Positions 1-6,222 are shown, numbered from the stretch's first letter. The stretch: 6,644 nt of DNA from Actinomycetes bacterium (GCA_023432305.1 JAEYUT010000078.1:1-6644), one strand, 5' to 3'. Notes: generated from the sequence alone by a model not told the origin. Numbers and translations: made by a program.

Positions 1-1225
1 CCCAGTACGGCTCGAGGTCGCTCACCGCCTGCAGCGAGATGCCGGTGTCGAGATCGGTGTGCGCGGTCGCGGCGATGAGCGCCGAGAGCGACGGCTGGCT
101 GGTGGTCCCGGCCATGGGAGCGCTTGCGACATCCACCGCATCCGCGCCGGCACGGGCCGCCGCGAGAAGGGTCGCGAGCTGGCCGCCCGCGGTGTCGTGG
201 GTGTGCACGTGGACCGGGAGATCGAAGCGCTCGCGCAGTGCCGCGACGAGCTTCTCGGCCGCGCCGGCGCGCAGCAGACCCGCCATGTCCTTGATCGCGA
301 GGATGTGGGCACCCGCATCGACGATCTGCTCCGCGAGGCGCAGGTAGTAGTCGAGCGTGTAGAGATCCTCGTTCGGGTCGAGCAGGTCGCCGGTGTAGCA
401 CAGCGCCACCTCGGCCACGGTCGACCCGGTCGCGAGCACCGCGTCGATCGCGGGACGCATCTGGTCGACATCGTTCAGCGCATCGAAGATGCGGAAGATG
501 TCGACGCCGGTCGCGGCGGCCTCCTGCACGAAGGCCTCGGTCACCTCGGTCGGGTACGGCGTGTAGCCGACGGTGTTGCGGCCGCGCAGAAGCATCTGGA
601 TGGCGATGTTCGGCAGAGCCGCGCGCATCTTCGCGAGACGCTCCCACGGGTCCTCCCCGAGGAAGCGGAGTGCGACATCGTAGGTCGCCCCGCCCCAGGC
701 CTCCACCGACAGCAGCTCGGGCGTGAGTCGCGCGACATGCGGCATGACGGCCACGAGGTCCTTGGTGCGCACCCGCGTCGCCAGCAGCGACTGGTGGGCG
801 TCGCGGAACGTCGTGTCGGTCACGGCGAGCGTCTTCTGCTCGCGCAGAGCCGCCGCGAACCCGACGGGGCCGAGCTCGAGCAGACGCTGCCGAGATCCGC
901 TCGGCGCCGACTGGGTGAGGTCGACCTCGGGCAGCTTCGTCGCGGGGTCGATCGCTCCGGCGCCATCACCGTGGGGCTGGTTGACGGTGACATCCGCGAG
1001 CCAGTTGAGGATCTTGGTGCCGCGGTCGCGCGACACGCGGCCCTTCAGCAGCTCGGGACGCTCCTCGATGAACGAGGTCGCGACGTCGCCGGCGACGAAG
1101 GCCGGGTCGTCGAGCACCGCCTGCAGGAACGGAATGTTCGTGGCGACGCCGCGGATGCGGAACTCGGCCAGTCCGCGACGCGCGCGCGCCACGGCTGCCG
1201 GGAAGTCGCGACCGCGGCATGTCAT
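1..1225 (-). CDS. pyc: Pyruvate carboxylase, C-terminal part: end of biotin carboxylase domain and carboxyltransferase domain (partial)
   Basis: This frame is in phase with the upstream fragment and begins with an ATG touching the amber stop (TAGATG). It first supplies the missing end of the biotin carboxylase domain (MTCRGRDFPAAVARAR, then RGVATNIPFL). It then enters the carboxyltransferase domain, which transfers the carboxyl group from biotin to pyruvate. Visible motifs are TDTTFRDAHQSLLATR (codons near 830-785), SVEAWGGATYDVALRFLGE (near 710-655), IFRIFDALNDVDQMR, the metal and carbamyl-lysine motif IKDMAGLL (near 297-272) and HVHTHDTAGG (near 222-190). It runs off the left edge after LEPYW, still inside the carboxyltransferase domain; the carrier domain with the biotinyl lysine would follow. 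No obvious ribosome site other than the preceding codons precedes the ATG. Independent translation would need re-initiation, so this is more likely the rest of one gene than a separate subunit. Confidence 0.85.
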   Translation of the reverse strand, partial: MTCRGRDFPAAVARARRGLAEFRIRGVATNIPFLQAVLDDPAFVAGDVATSFIEERPELLKGRVSRDRGTKILNWLADVTVNQPHGDGAGAIDPATKLPEVDLTQSAPSGSRQRLLELGPVGFAAALREQKTLAVTDTTFRDAHQSLLATRVRTKDLVAVMPHVARLTPELLSVEAWGGATYDVALRFLGEDPWERLAKMRAALPNIAIQMLLRGRNTVGYTPYPTEVTEAFVQEAAATGVDIFRIFDALNDVDQMRPAIDAVLATGSTVAEVALCYTGDLLDPNEDLYTLDYYLRLAEQIVDAGAHILAIKDMAGLLRAGAAEKLVAALRERFDLPVHVHTHDTAGGQLATLLAAARAGADAVDVASAPMAGTTSQPSLSALIAATAHTDLDTGISLQAVSDLEPYW

Positions 1226-2413
1226 CTAGGCGAGCATCGAGTCGAAGTGGGGGCTGATCTGAGCGCCCGCGGCGATCGTTCCGCCGTCGAGACGCACACC
1301 GCCGCCGCCCGGGGAACGGTAGGTCGTGATCTTGCCCGTGTCGGGGCGGAAGCCCTGCGACGGGTCCTCGGTGGTGATGCGGCACTGCAGTGCGGCGCCG
1401 CGCAGGTGGATCTGATCCTGCGCGAGCCCGAGCTCGGCGAGCGTCGACCCGGAGGCGATCAGCATCTGCGACTGCACGAGGTCGACATCCGTGACCTCCT
1501 CGGTGACGGTGTGCTCGACCTGGATGCGCGGGTTCATCTCGATGAACACGTGCTGGCCGGCGCGCTCCCCCGCCGTGTCGAGAAGGAACTCGACCGTGCC
1601 CGCGTTGACGTAGCCGATCGACTTCGCGAACGCGATCGCGTCGCGGTAGAGCGCCTGCCGGGTGGCCTCGTCGAGGTTCGGTGCGGGGGCGATCTCGACG
1701 ACCTTCTGGTGACGGCGCTGCACCGAGCAGTCGCGCTCGAACAGGTGGACGGTCTCGCCCGTGCCGTCGGCGAGGATCTGCACCTCGATGTGACGCGGAC
1801 GCACGACCGCCTGCTCCACGAACATCGTCGCGTCACCGAAGGCGCTGTCGGCTTCGCGCATCGCCGCTTCGAGCGCAGGACGAAGCTCCTCGCGGGTGTC
1901 GACGCGGCGCATTCCGCGACCTCCACCGCCCGCCACGGCCTTCGCGAACACCGGGAAGCCGATCTCATCGGCGCCGCGCAGCAGCTCCTCGATGTCGGTG
2001 GTCGCCGGGGTGGACTTCAGCACGGGGACGCCTGCGGCGATCGCGCGCTCCTTCGCGGTGACCTTGTTGCCCGCCATCTCGAGCACATCGCTGCCCGGTC
2101 CGATGAAGGTGATGCCGTTGTCGGCAGCCGCCTGCGCGAGCTCGGGGTTCTCGGAGAGGAACCCGTAACCCGGGTAGATCGCGTCGGCGCCCGACTCCTT
2201 GGCGACCCGGATGATCTCCGAGACATCCAGGTACGCGCGCACCGGGTGACCCTTCTCGCCGATGAGGTACGCCTCGTCCGCCTTCTGACGGTGGAGCGAG
2301 TTGCGGTCCTCCCAGGGGTAGACCGCCACCGTCTTCGCGCCCAGTTCATAGGCGGCCCGGAAGGCACGAATCGCGATCTCTCCACGGTTGGCGACCAGGA
2401 TCTTCGAGAACAT
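1226..2413 (-). CDS. pyc: Pyruvate carboxylase, N-terminal part: biotin carboxylase domain, prematurely terminated
   Basis: Pyruvate carboxylase makes oxaloacetate from pyruvate, bicarbonate and ATP in the cytoplasm, refilling the TCA cycle; this part carries out ATP-dependent carboxylation of biotin. The 395-residue product starts MFSKILVANRGEIAIRAF, the classic biotin carboxylase N-terminus. It has the ATP-grasp glycine loop AGGGGRGM at 161-168, the ERDCSVQRRHQK segment at 226-237 and the catalytic EMNPRIQVEH at 292-301. The ATG at 2413 is chosen because homology begins there and a GGAAGGA ribosome site lies 5 bases upstream. The frame stays open further upstream, but those residues are unlike the family. 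It ends at DSMLA, about 60 residues before the usual end of the biotin carboxylase domain, so the C-terminal subdomain is cut. Taken alone, this product probably would not fold or act normally. Confidence 0.9.
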   Translation of the reverse strand: MFSKILVANRGEIAIRAFRAAYELGAKTVAVYPWEDRNSLHRQKADEAYLIGEKGHPVRAYLDVSEIIRVAKESGADAIYPGYGFLSENPELAQAAADNGITFIGPGSDVLEMAGNKVTAKERAIAAGVPVLKSTPATTDIEELLRGADEIGFPVFAKAVAGGGGRGMRRVDTREELRPALEAAMREADSAFGDATMFVEQAVVRPRHIEVQILADGTGETVHLFERDCSVQRRHQKVVEIAPAPNLDEATRQALYRDAIAFAKSIGYVNAGTVEFLLDTAGERAGQHVFIEMNPRIQVEHTVTEEVTDVDLVQSQMLIASGSTLAELGLAQDQIHLRGAALQCRITTEDPSQGFRPDTGKITTYRSPGGGGVRLDGGTIAAGAQISPHFDSMLA

Positions 2414-2418
2414 AGGTG

Positions 2419-2425
2419 TCCTTCC
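2419..2425 (-). promoter_or_regulatory. Ribosome binding site of pyc
   Basis: On the minus strand this reads GGAAGGA and ends 5 bases before the ATG at 2413. It supports that ATG over the longer open frame extending upstream. Confidence 0.75.
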
Positions 2426-2456
2426 CGCCGGGATCACCAGCGTGAGAAAAGGGGGT

Positions 2457-2487
2457 TTGGCTTCTCCCAGACTAGTGAAGGTAGGCT
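2457..2487 (+). promoter_or_regulatory. Possible promoter of the ParA gene, leaderless type
   Basis: A TANNNT-type -10 box, TAGGCT, lies at 2482-2487, 8 bases before the GTG start at 2496, which would place transcription initiation at or next to the start codon. A weak -35 candidate, TTGGCT, is at 2457-2462, with a long 19-base spacer. Leaderless genes with this layout are common in actinobacteria, and no strong ribosome site precedes the GTG. This is a pattern match only. The same 82-bp gap must also hold the pyc promoter; a weak minus-strand -10 candidate, TAGTCT, is at 2469-2474. Confidence 0.35.
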
Positions 2488-2495
2488 CCATTCTC

Positions 2496-3302
2496 GTGCA
2501 TGTGCTCAGCGTCAGCTCCCTCAAGGGGGGCGTGGGAAAGACCACCGTGACGCTCGGGTTGGCGTCGGCGGCGTTCGCTCGAGGTGTCTCCACTCTCGTG
2601 GTCGACCTGGATCCGCAGTCGGATGTGTCGACCGGCATGGACATCGACGTCTCGGGGCACCTCAATGTCGCCGACGTTCTCGCCTCCCCCAAGGAGAAGA
2701 TCGTGCGCGCTGCGATCGCTCCCTCGGGATGGACCCGCGGTCGGACCGGCAAGATCGATGTGCTCATCGGATCTCCCTCGGCGATCAACTTCGACGGCCC
2801 GCACCCGTCGATCCGCGACATCTGGAAGCTCGAAGAGGCCCTCGCTCACCTCGAGAACGAGTACGAGCTCGTGCTCATCGACTGCGCGCCGAGCCTCAAC
2901 GCCCTGACCCGCACCGCGTGGGCCGCATCCGACCGCGTGGCGGTGGTGACCGAGCCGGGGCTCTTCTCGGTGGCGGCGGCCGACCGCGCGCTGCGCGCGA
3001 TCGAGGAGATCCGCCGCGGTATCTCGCCGCGCCTGCAGCCGCTCGGCATCATCGTGAACCGTGCACGCGTGCAGTCGCTCGAGCACCAGTTCCGCATCAA
3101 GGAGCTGCGCGACATGTTCGGGCCGCTCGTGCTCGCTCCGCAGCTGCCCGAGCGCACGTCGCTGCAGCAGGCGCAGGGGGCGGCGAAGCCCCTCCACGTG
3201 TGGCCGGGCGAGGGCGCGCAGGAGATGGCGCACAATTTCGATCTGCTTCTCGAGCGCGTGCTGCGCACCTCGCGCATCACCGAGGTCCAGCCGTCCTCGT
3301 AG
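2496..3302 (+). CDS. ParA/MinD-family ATPase (orphan, no ParB nearby)
   Basis: This is a 268-residue cytoplasmic P-loop ATPase of the ParA/Soj class, a family that uses ATP-dependent dimerisation and DNA or surface binding to position chromosomes, plasmids or protein cargo. It has the deviant Walker A box KGGVGKTT at 10-17, with signature lysine K10 and catalytic K15. The A' motif VVDLDPQSD is at 35-43, and the Walker B strand LVLIDCAPS, with D129, is at 125-133. The GTG at 2496 gives MHVLSVSSLKGG, the usual short lead-in to the P-loop. The frame is open upstream to 2388, but that stretch overlaps the start of pyc and is unlike the family. It is divergent from pyc and convergent with the membrane-protein gene. 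No parB or parS-like site is visible, so the cargo is unknown. The size fits short ParA proteins lacking an N-terminal DNA-binding domain. The ATPase family is certain; the role is not. Confidence 0.93.
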   Translation: MHVLSVSSLKGGVGKTTVTLGLASAAFARGVSTLVVDLDPQSDVSTGMDIDVSGHLNVADVLASPKEKIVRAAIAPSGWTRGRTGKIDVLIGSPSAINFDGPHPSIRDIWKLEEALAHLENEYELVLIDCAPSLNALTRTAWAASDRVAVVTEPGLFSVAAADRALRAIEEIRRGISPRLQPLGIIVNRARVQSLEHQFRIKELRDMFGPLVLAPQLPERTSLQQAQGAAKPLHVWPGEGAQEMAHNFDLLLERVLRTSRITEVQPSS

Positions 3303-3312
3303 CCGACCTCGG
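3280..3312. terminator. Possible bidirectional terminator at the convergent junction
   Basis: A perfect 8-bp inverted repeat, CCGAGGTC (3280-3287) and GACCTCGG (3305-3312), has a 17-base loop and spans the ParA stop codon just before the end of the convergent membrane-protein gene. A smaller competing hairpin, GCCG-ACCT-CGGC, occupies 3302-3313. There is no T-tract on either strand, so this is a weak call. Only 18 bases separate the two stop codons, so any terminator must overlap coding sequence. Confidence 0.3.
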
Positions 3313-3320
3313 CCTTGAGC

Positions 3321-4682
3321 TCATGCCAGGGCCTGCTGCGCTGTGGTGCGCGGGGGCCGCGACACCCAGATCGCGACGAGCAGCGCGGCCACCGGCGCGA
3401 GCAGCGCGGACGCGAATGTGACGGCGATGCCGAGACTCACGACGTAGCCCGCTCCGCTCGCCGCCGCCGCTGCTGAGCGGAGCGCCTGGGAACCGCGCAC
3501 GACGCGGTGCACGAGCAGCGCGAGCACGACTCCCCCGCACGCGACGGCGGCGAGCAGTCCGGCCCAGCGAAGAGGCGACGCGGACTCGAGGAACGGCAGC
3601 GAACTCACCGCGGCGATCGCGAGCCCGAGCGCGCCGATGCCGGTCGACACGAGAGCACCTGCCGCGCGACCGGTCGAGCGAGGCGCGAGAGCGGCCGCCG
3701 CGGCGACGGTCACGAGCAGGGCGCTTCCGAAGCCACCCGAGATTCCGAGCTGGAGCGCCTGAGTGCCGTCGAGGGGTGATCCCGGCCATGACGCCGCGCT
3801 GAACGCGACGACCAACGCCACGGCGCCCATCGCGAACGCTGCCCACGCTGACAGGATGGCGACGACTCGTCCCGCACTGCGTCCGCCCTGCACCGGGCTG
3901 GTCGACTCGCGAGACGCGACCGCACGACCCACTCGACGGTCGCGCTCGACGAAGACGATCACGAACATCGCGAGCCCCGCCACCACACTGGTTGCGGCCG
4001 CCACGGTGGACGCGAGAATCACCGGAGCGATGATCACTCCGAGCAGGACCCCGAAGCCCCACCGATCGATGGGGCCGACGCCCACAGACGCGAGCCACGA
4101 CTCGGCAAGCGCCGCGATCGCCGCCGCTCCGGCGATCCAGGCGATCCAGGTGATCCCCGCGAGGAGAGCCATCACGGCCGCCGAACCGCCCGCCCCCATA
4201 CCGCTCTCAGCCGCGGCGAAAGCCTCCCGCCAGAGCAGGGCCGACGCGAGCGCCGCGCCCGTCGACGCCACGCAGAGCGCCGCGGCCAGCAGCGCTCGAG
4301 GCGCGCCGAGCAGGCCGCGCTCACGCAGCAGCGCAGTGAGCGCCACACCGATGAGGGCGGGCGCGACGAGCATCTTCATCACGAGAACGACCGTGCCGAG
4401 CAGTGCGGAGGCGAGGGGCACCGCTGTGAGGTCCACGAGCCCCGCGACAATCGCGGCAGTGGTGCCGACAGCCGCGAGAACAAGACCGGATCGCAGATCC
4501 AGGCGTCGCCCGGCCCCGTGCGCGAGCAGTGAGAGCGACTCTCGCAGGGTCGGGCGCTGCCTCCCCTCGGACTCGGCGGCATCCAGGAGCGTCCCGAGCA
4601 TCACCTCGGCATTCTGCGATCGCCAGACCTCCGGATACCAGCCGAGCAGGCGACGGTAGCGCGACTCGAGCGAGACGCTCAT
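3321..4682 (-). CDS. Multi-pass membrane protein paired with a PadR regulator
   Basis: This is a 453-residue integral membrane protein of unknown function. The first 60 or so residues are soluble and charged, with the pattern YRRLLGWYPEVWR followed by EVMLGTLLDAAESEGRQRPT. This resembles the N-terminal segment often seen in actinobacterial membrane proteins encoded next to PadR regulators. Then come about 10 to 12 hydrophobic segments, roughly at 66-88, 91-118, 128-150, 166-193, 208-245 (probably two), 272-296, 310-333, 339-362, 371-393 and 408-440 (probably two). A basic loop, ERDRRVGRAVASRES, at 246-260 is probably cytoplasmic. No ATPase, transport or enzyme motif is visible. The ATG at 4682 overlaps the stop of the PadR gene (ATGA), with GAGAGG 6 bases upstream, so translation is probably coupled. 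It could be a permease-like or envelope-stress membrane component, but no substrate can be named. Confidence 0.85.
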   Translation of the reverse strand: MSVSLESRYRRLLGWYPEVWRSQNAEVMLGTLLDAAESEGRQRPTLRESLSLLAHGAGRRLDLRSGLVLAAVGTTAAIVAGLVDLTAVPLASALLGTVVLVMKMLVAPALIGVALTALLRERGLLGAPRALLAAALCVASTGAALASALLWREAFAAAESGMGAGGSAAVMALLAGITWIAWIAGAAAIAALAESWLASVGVGPIDRWGFGVLLGVIIAPVILASTVAAATSVVAGLAMFVIVFVERDRRVGRAVASRESTSPVQGGRSAGRVVAILSAWAAFAMGAVALVVAFSAASWPGSPLDGTQALQLGISGGFGSALLVTVAAAAALAPRSTGRAAGALVSTGIGALGLAIAAVSSLPFLESASPLRWAGLLAAVACGGVVLALLVHRVVRGSQALRSAAAAASGAGYVVSLGIAVTFASALLAPVAALLVAIWVSRPPRTTAQQALA

Positions 4683-5023
4683 GACGCGCCTCTCGCGGGT
4701 GCGGCTCGGAGCCCGATGCTCGCGCGTGCGGCATGAGCCCGCGCCTCGATGCGCCGCACCTCAGCCGTGAGCCTCTCGAGGCCATCTGCCGTCAGGCGGT
4801 AGTAGCGCCGGGCACGGCCGTCGACCACCTCCTCGCCGTCGACGATGACCCAGCCAGCGCGCTCGAGACGCTCGAGGGCCGCGTACAGTGTGGCGACCTT
4901 GACCGTCACCTCGCCTCCCGAAGCCCGCTCGATCTCGCGCATGATCGCGTAACCGTGTCGACGCTCATCGGCGAGAGTCGCGAGGATCCAGAACGGCGTC
5001 TCGCCGATTTCCGCGGGTGTCAG
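4679..5023 (-). CDS. PadR-family transcriptional regulator with a non-canonical or disrupted start
   Basis: This is a small winged-helix DNA-binding repressor of the PadR type, normally acting as a dimer. From the CTG at 5023 it would be 114 residues, a usual size for the short PadR subfamily. The family pattern is clear: LTPAEIGETPFWILATLADERRHGYAIM, the recognition-helix region VKVATLYAALERLERAGWV, and the wing GRARRYYRLTADG. The nearest ATG (4942) would give 87 residues and delete the first helix and the HGY motif, so it is not a credible start. No ATG, GTG or TTG lies in frame between it and a TGA at 5042-5044. A CTG at 5023, with GGGAG 12 bases upstream, is the only near-normal option. 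The frame above the TGA has an ATG at 5068. Its stop overlaps the start of the membrane-protein gene, which it probably regulates. The family is certain; the start is not. Confidence 0.82.
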   Translation of the reverse strand: MTPAEIGETPFWILATLADERRHGYAIMREIERASGGEVTVKVATLYAALERLERAGWVIVDGEEVVDGRARRYYRLTADGLERLTAEVRRIEARAHAARASIGLRAAPARGAS

Positions 5024-5050
5024 AGCCGGATGATACTCCCGTCACTGGAA

Positions 5051-5069
5051 TATGCAATGAATCGTCATA
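5051..5069. promoter_or_regulatory. Possible PadR operator, TATG-N11-CATA
   Basis: This 19-bp element has perfect TATG and CATA arms around an 11-base core. It stands out as AT-rich in a very GC-rich region. It lies 28 bases upstream of the probable PadR start and just before the -35 box of the divergent promoter at 5075. PadR proteins commonly bind ATG/CAT-ended dyads in their own promoters, but usual spacing is nearer 8 bases between ATGT and ACAT, so the fit is loose. A weak minus-strand promoter (TATGAC at 5064-5069, CTGTCC at 5088-5093) overlaps it. Confidence 0.3.
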
Positions 5070-5074
5070 CTCTC

Positions 5075-5103
5075 TTGCGTGCGATGTGGACAGCCTCTAG
5101 CGT
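5075..5103 (+). promoter_or_regulatory. Candidate promoter for the secreted DUF2599-like protein gene
   Basis: A TTGCGT -35 (5075-5080) and TAGCGT -10 (5098-5103) are separated by exactly 17 bases, fitting actinobacterial housekeeping promoters (TTGNNN and TANNNT). It would start transcription near 5110, leaving a leader of about 110 bases before the ATG at 5221. It lies in the only gene-free stretch of the window, 5024-5220. Confidence 0.45.
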
Positions 5104-5135
5104 GAGCGAAGGTCAGCACTCTGACACATTCTCAC
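5102..5135. repeat. Interrupted dyad in the promoter and leader of the DUF2599-like gene
   Basis: Two pairs of perfect 5-bp arms share one centre of symmetry: GTGAG (5102-5106) with CTCAC (5131-5135), and GTCAG (5112-5116) with CTGAC (5121-5125). The gaps between arms are both 5 bases and the core is 4 bases. The element overlaps the -10 box and the predicted transcription start, a position that suits a dimeric or tetrameric repressor. It could instead fold as a leader hairpin. No binding protein can be assigned. Confidence 0.4.
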
Positions 5136-5220
5136 ACCCCGCGGGATCATCGCGCGGCCCTGGGCCTTGCCGGCGCAGGACGGCGCACCGCTCGGGGCCG
5201 CCGACAGAAGACGGGACACG

Positions 5221-6210
5221 ATGCGCAGACGCACAGCACTCACGCAGTTCACGGCAGGGGCGATCGCCGCGGCGATGATCGCGGTCGGCGGCAGCCAGGC
5301 AGCGGCCGCCGATCCCGGCGACGACGCTCTCGATCGCGCAGCCGTGGTCGACGCGCTCCGATCCGTGCCCGACGAGCTCCTCACCCTGCCGACTCCGACG
5401 AGCGCGCGATCGGCCGCCGACAGCGCGAAACTCCCCGACTCCCCCGGCGACCAGGGCGCGATCCAGAGCAGCCATGGCGAGATCGCACTGGGCCTGCCGT
5501 TCACCACGGGGAGCCGAGTGGACCTCGGATCGGGGCTCACGGGCTTCGACAACGCGAACGGAACGTGGAGCGTGCCGATCGCGCATCCCGACGGCTCGCT
5601 GCAGCTCACGACCGTCATCGACGGACCCACCTCGCCCACGGAGTACCGTCACGAGCTGCAGCTCCCGGCGGGAGCCGTTGCGCGCGATGATGGCGGGTTC
5701 ATCACCTTCTGGTCATCGACGGGTGACTTCCTCGGCGGAGTGGCGCCTGCCTGGGCGGTGGATGCCGACGGCCGGGACGTTCCCACGTCGTTCCGACTCG
5801 ACGGCACGACGCTCGTGCAGCTGGTGGCCCACGACGCCGGCGACGCTTACCCGGTGGTCGCCGACCCGTGGCTCGGGGCGGACCTCTTCGGCGGTCGCTC
5901 CGTGACGACCGCGGGCGGCGACGTGCGCTACAACTTCTCTCGCACCACATGGGGCGTCGCCGTGCACACCGGCGTGGCCGGAGGCGGCGGACCCGGTGCG
6001 CTCGCTGCGGGCATCGCAATCCTGCAGACCGCCGGCTGGGATGAGCTCACGACGCCGTGGCCCGCCATCACGAACAAGCCCACGCTCAAGCAGCAGTTCG
6101 ACTGCCACGTGGTCGGAGGGTTCTTCGAGGGCCAGTGGAACCTGGAACGCTACCGGACGAACAAACCCGACTGGCTGGGCAGCGCGACGACGCACAAGTG
6201 CAACTGGTAG
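5221..6210 (+). CDS. Secreted protein of unknown function with a DUF2599-like C-terminal domain
   Basis: This 329-residue protein has a Sec signal peptide: MRRR, a hydrophobic stretch at 10-23 and an Ala-rich cleavage region near residues 27-30. The mature middle part is a beta-rich region that includes YPVVADP (210-216), a segment I associate with exported actinobacterial proteins. The C-terminal 55 residues, PTLKQQFDCHVVGG (287-300), then WNLER (306-310) and a final HKCNW, resemble the DUF2599 family. The mature protein has only two cysteines, C295 and C327, which probably form a disulfide bridging this domain. The ATG at 5221 is preferred because the signal peptide begins there and a GACGGGA site lies just upstream. 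A TTG 18 codons earlier would add a charged tail before the signal. No catalytic motif is seen, and the biological role is unknown. A lipoprotein gene follows 72 bases downstream in the same direction. Confidence 0.85.
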   Translation: MRRRTALTQFTAGAIAAAMIAVGGSQAAAADPGDDALDRAAVVDALRSVPDELLTLPTPTSARSAADSAKLPDSPGDQGAIQSSHGEIALGLPFTTGSRVDLGSGLTGFDNANGTWSVPIAHPDGSLQLTTVIDGPTSPTEYRHELQLPAGAVARDDGGFITFWSSTGDFLGGVAPAWAVDADGRDVPTSFRLDGTTLVQLVAHDAGDAYPVVADPWLGADLFGGRSVTTAGGDVRYNFSRTTWGVAVHTGVAGGGGPGALAAGIAILQTAGWDELTTPWPAITNKPTLKQQFDCHVVGGFFEGQWNLERYRTNKPDWLGSATTHKCNW

Positions 6211-6222
6211 ACGGCGGCGCAG

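Larger units (their letters stand above)
1..2413 (-). pseudogene. pyc: Pyruvate carboxylase gene, interrupted by one in-frame amber codon; 3' end beyond the window
   Basis: The whole stretch reads as one pyruvate carboxylase in a single minus-strand frame, apart from a TAG at 1226-1228. No frameshift is seen: residues up to DSMLA before the stop and MTCRGRDF after it join exactly as in intact family members, with the stop replacing the lysine of the DSM-x-x-K motif. One base change (AAG to TAG) would explain it. About 804 codon positions of a protein usually near 1,130 residues are present. The biotin carboxyl carrier domain lies off the left edge. Reading it as a disrupted gene is an inference; a sequencing or assembly error at one base is equally possible because every other motif is intact. 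The two reading frames on either side are listed separately. Confidence 0.75.

Noticed and set aside
1223..1225. A genuine two-subunit pyruvate carboxylase gene pair starting at this ATG
   Set aside because: The break falls inside the biotin carboxylase domain rather than at a domain border, and the join matches single-chain enzymes residue for residue, so a natural split is less likely than a point change.
1226..1228. Selenocysteine or pyrrolysine insertion at the pyc TAG
   Set aside because: Selenocysteine uses TGA. Pyrrolysine is not expected in this type of organism, the family residue here is an ordinary lysine, and no supporting structure or genes are visible.
2414..2821. N-terminal extension of pyruvate carboxylase on the minus strand into the ParA gene
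   Set aside because: Family homology starts exactly at MFSKILVANRGE with a strong ribosome site in front. The extension overlaps the P-loop region of the divergent ParA gene and has no biotin carboxylase similarity.
59..3421. An open plus-strand frame of 1,120 codons lying opposite pyc and across the ParA gene
   Set aside because: It is antisense to a clearly conserved gene and then runs out of frame through another. The product is rich in Arg, Asp, His and Gly with no domain pattern, typical of a shadow frame in very GC-rich DNA.
3763..4659. A 298-codon plus-strand frame opposite the membrane-protein gene
   Set aside because: Low-complexity Ala, Ser, Thr and Arg composition without motifs. 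The opposite strand encodes a coherent multi-pass membrane protein with coupled start and stop signals.
5113..5652. Minus-strand frames of about 180 codons opposite the secreted-protein gene
   Set aside because: No conserved features, and they overlap a gene with a signal peptide, a DUF2599-like C-terminus and its own promoter and start.
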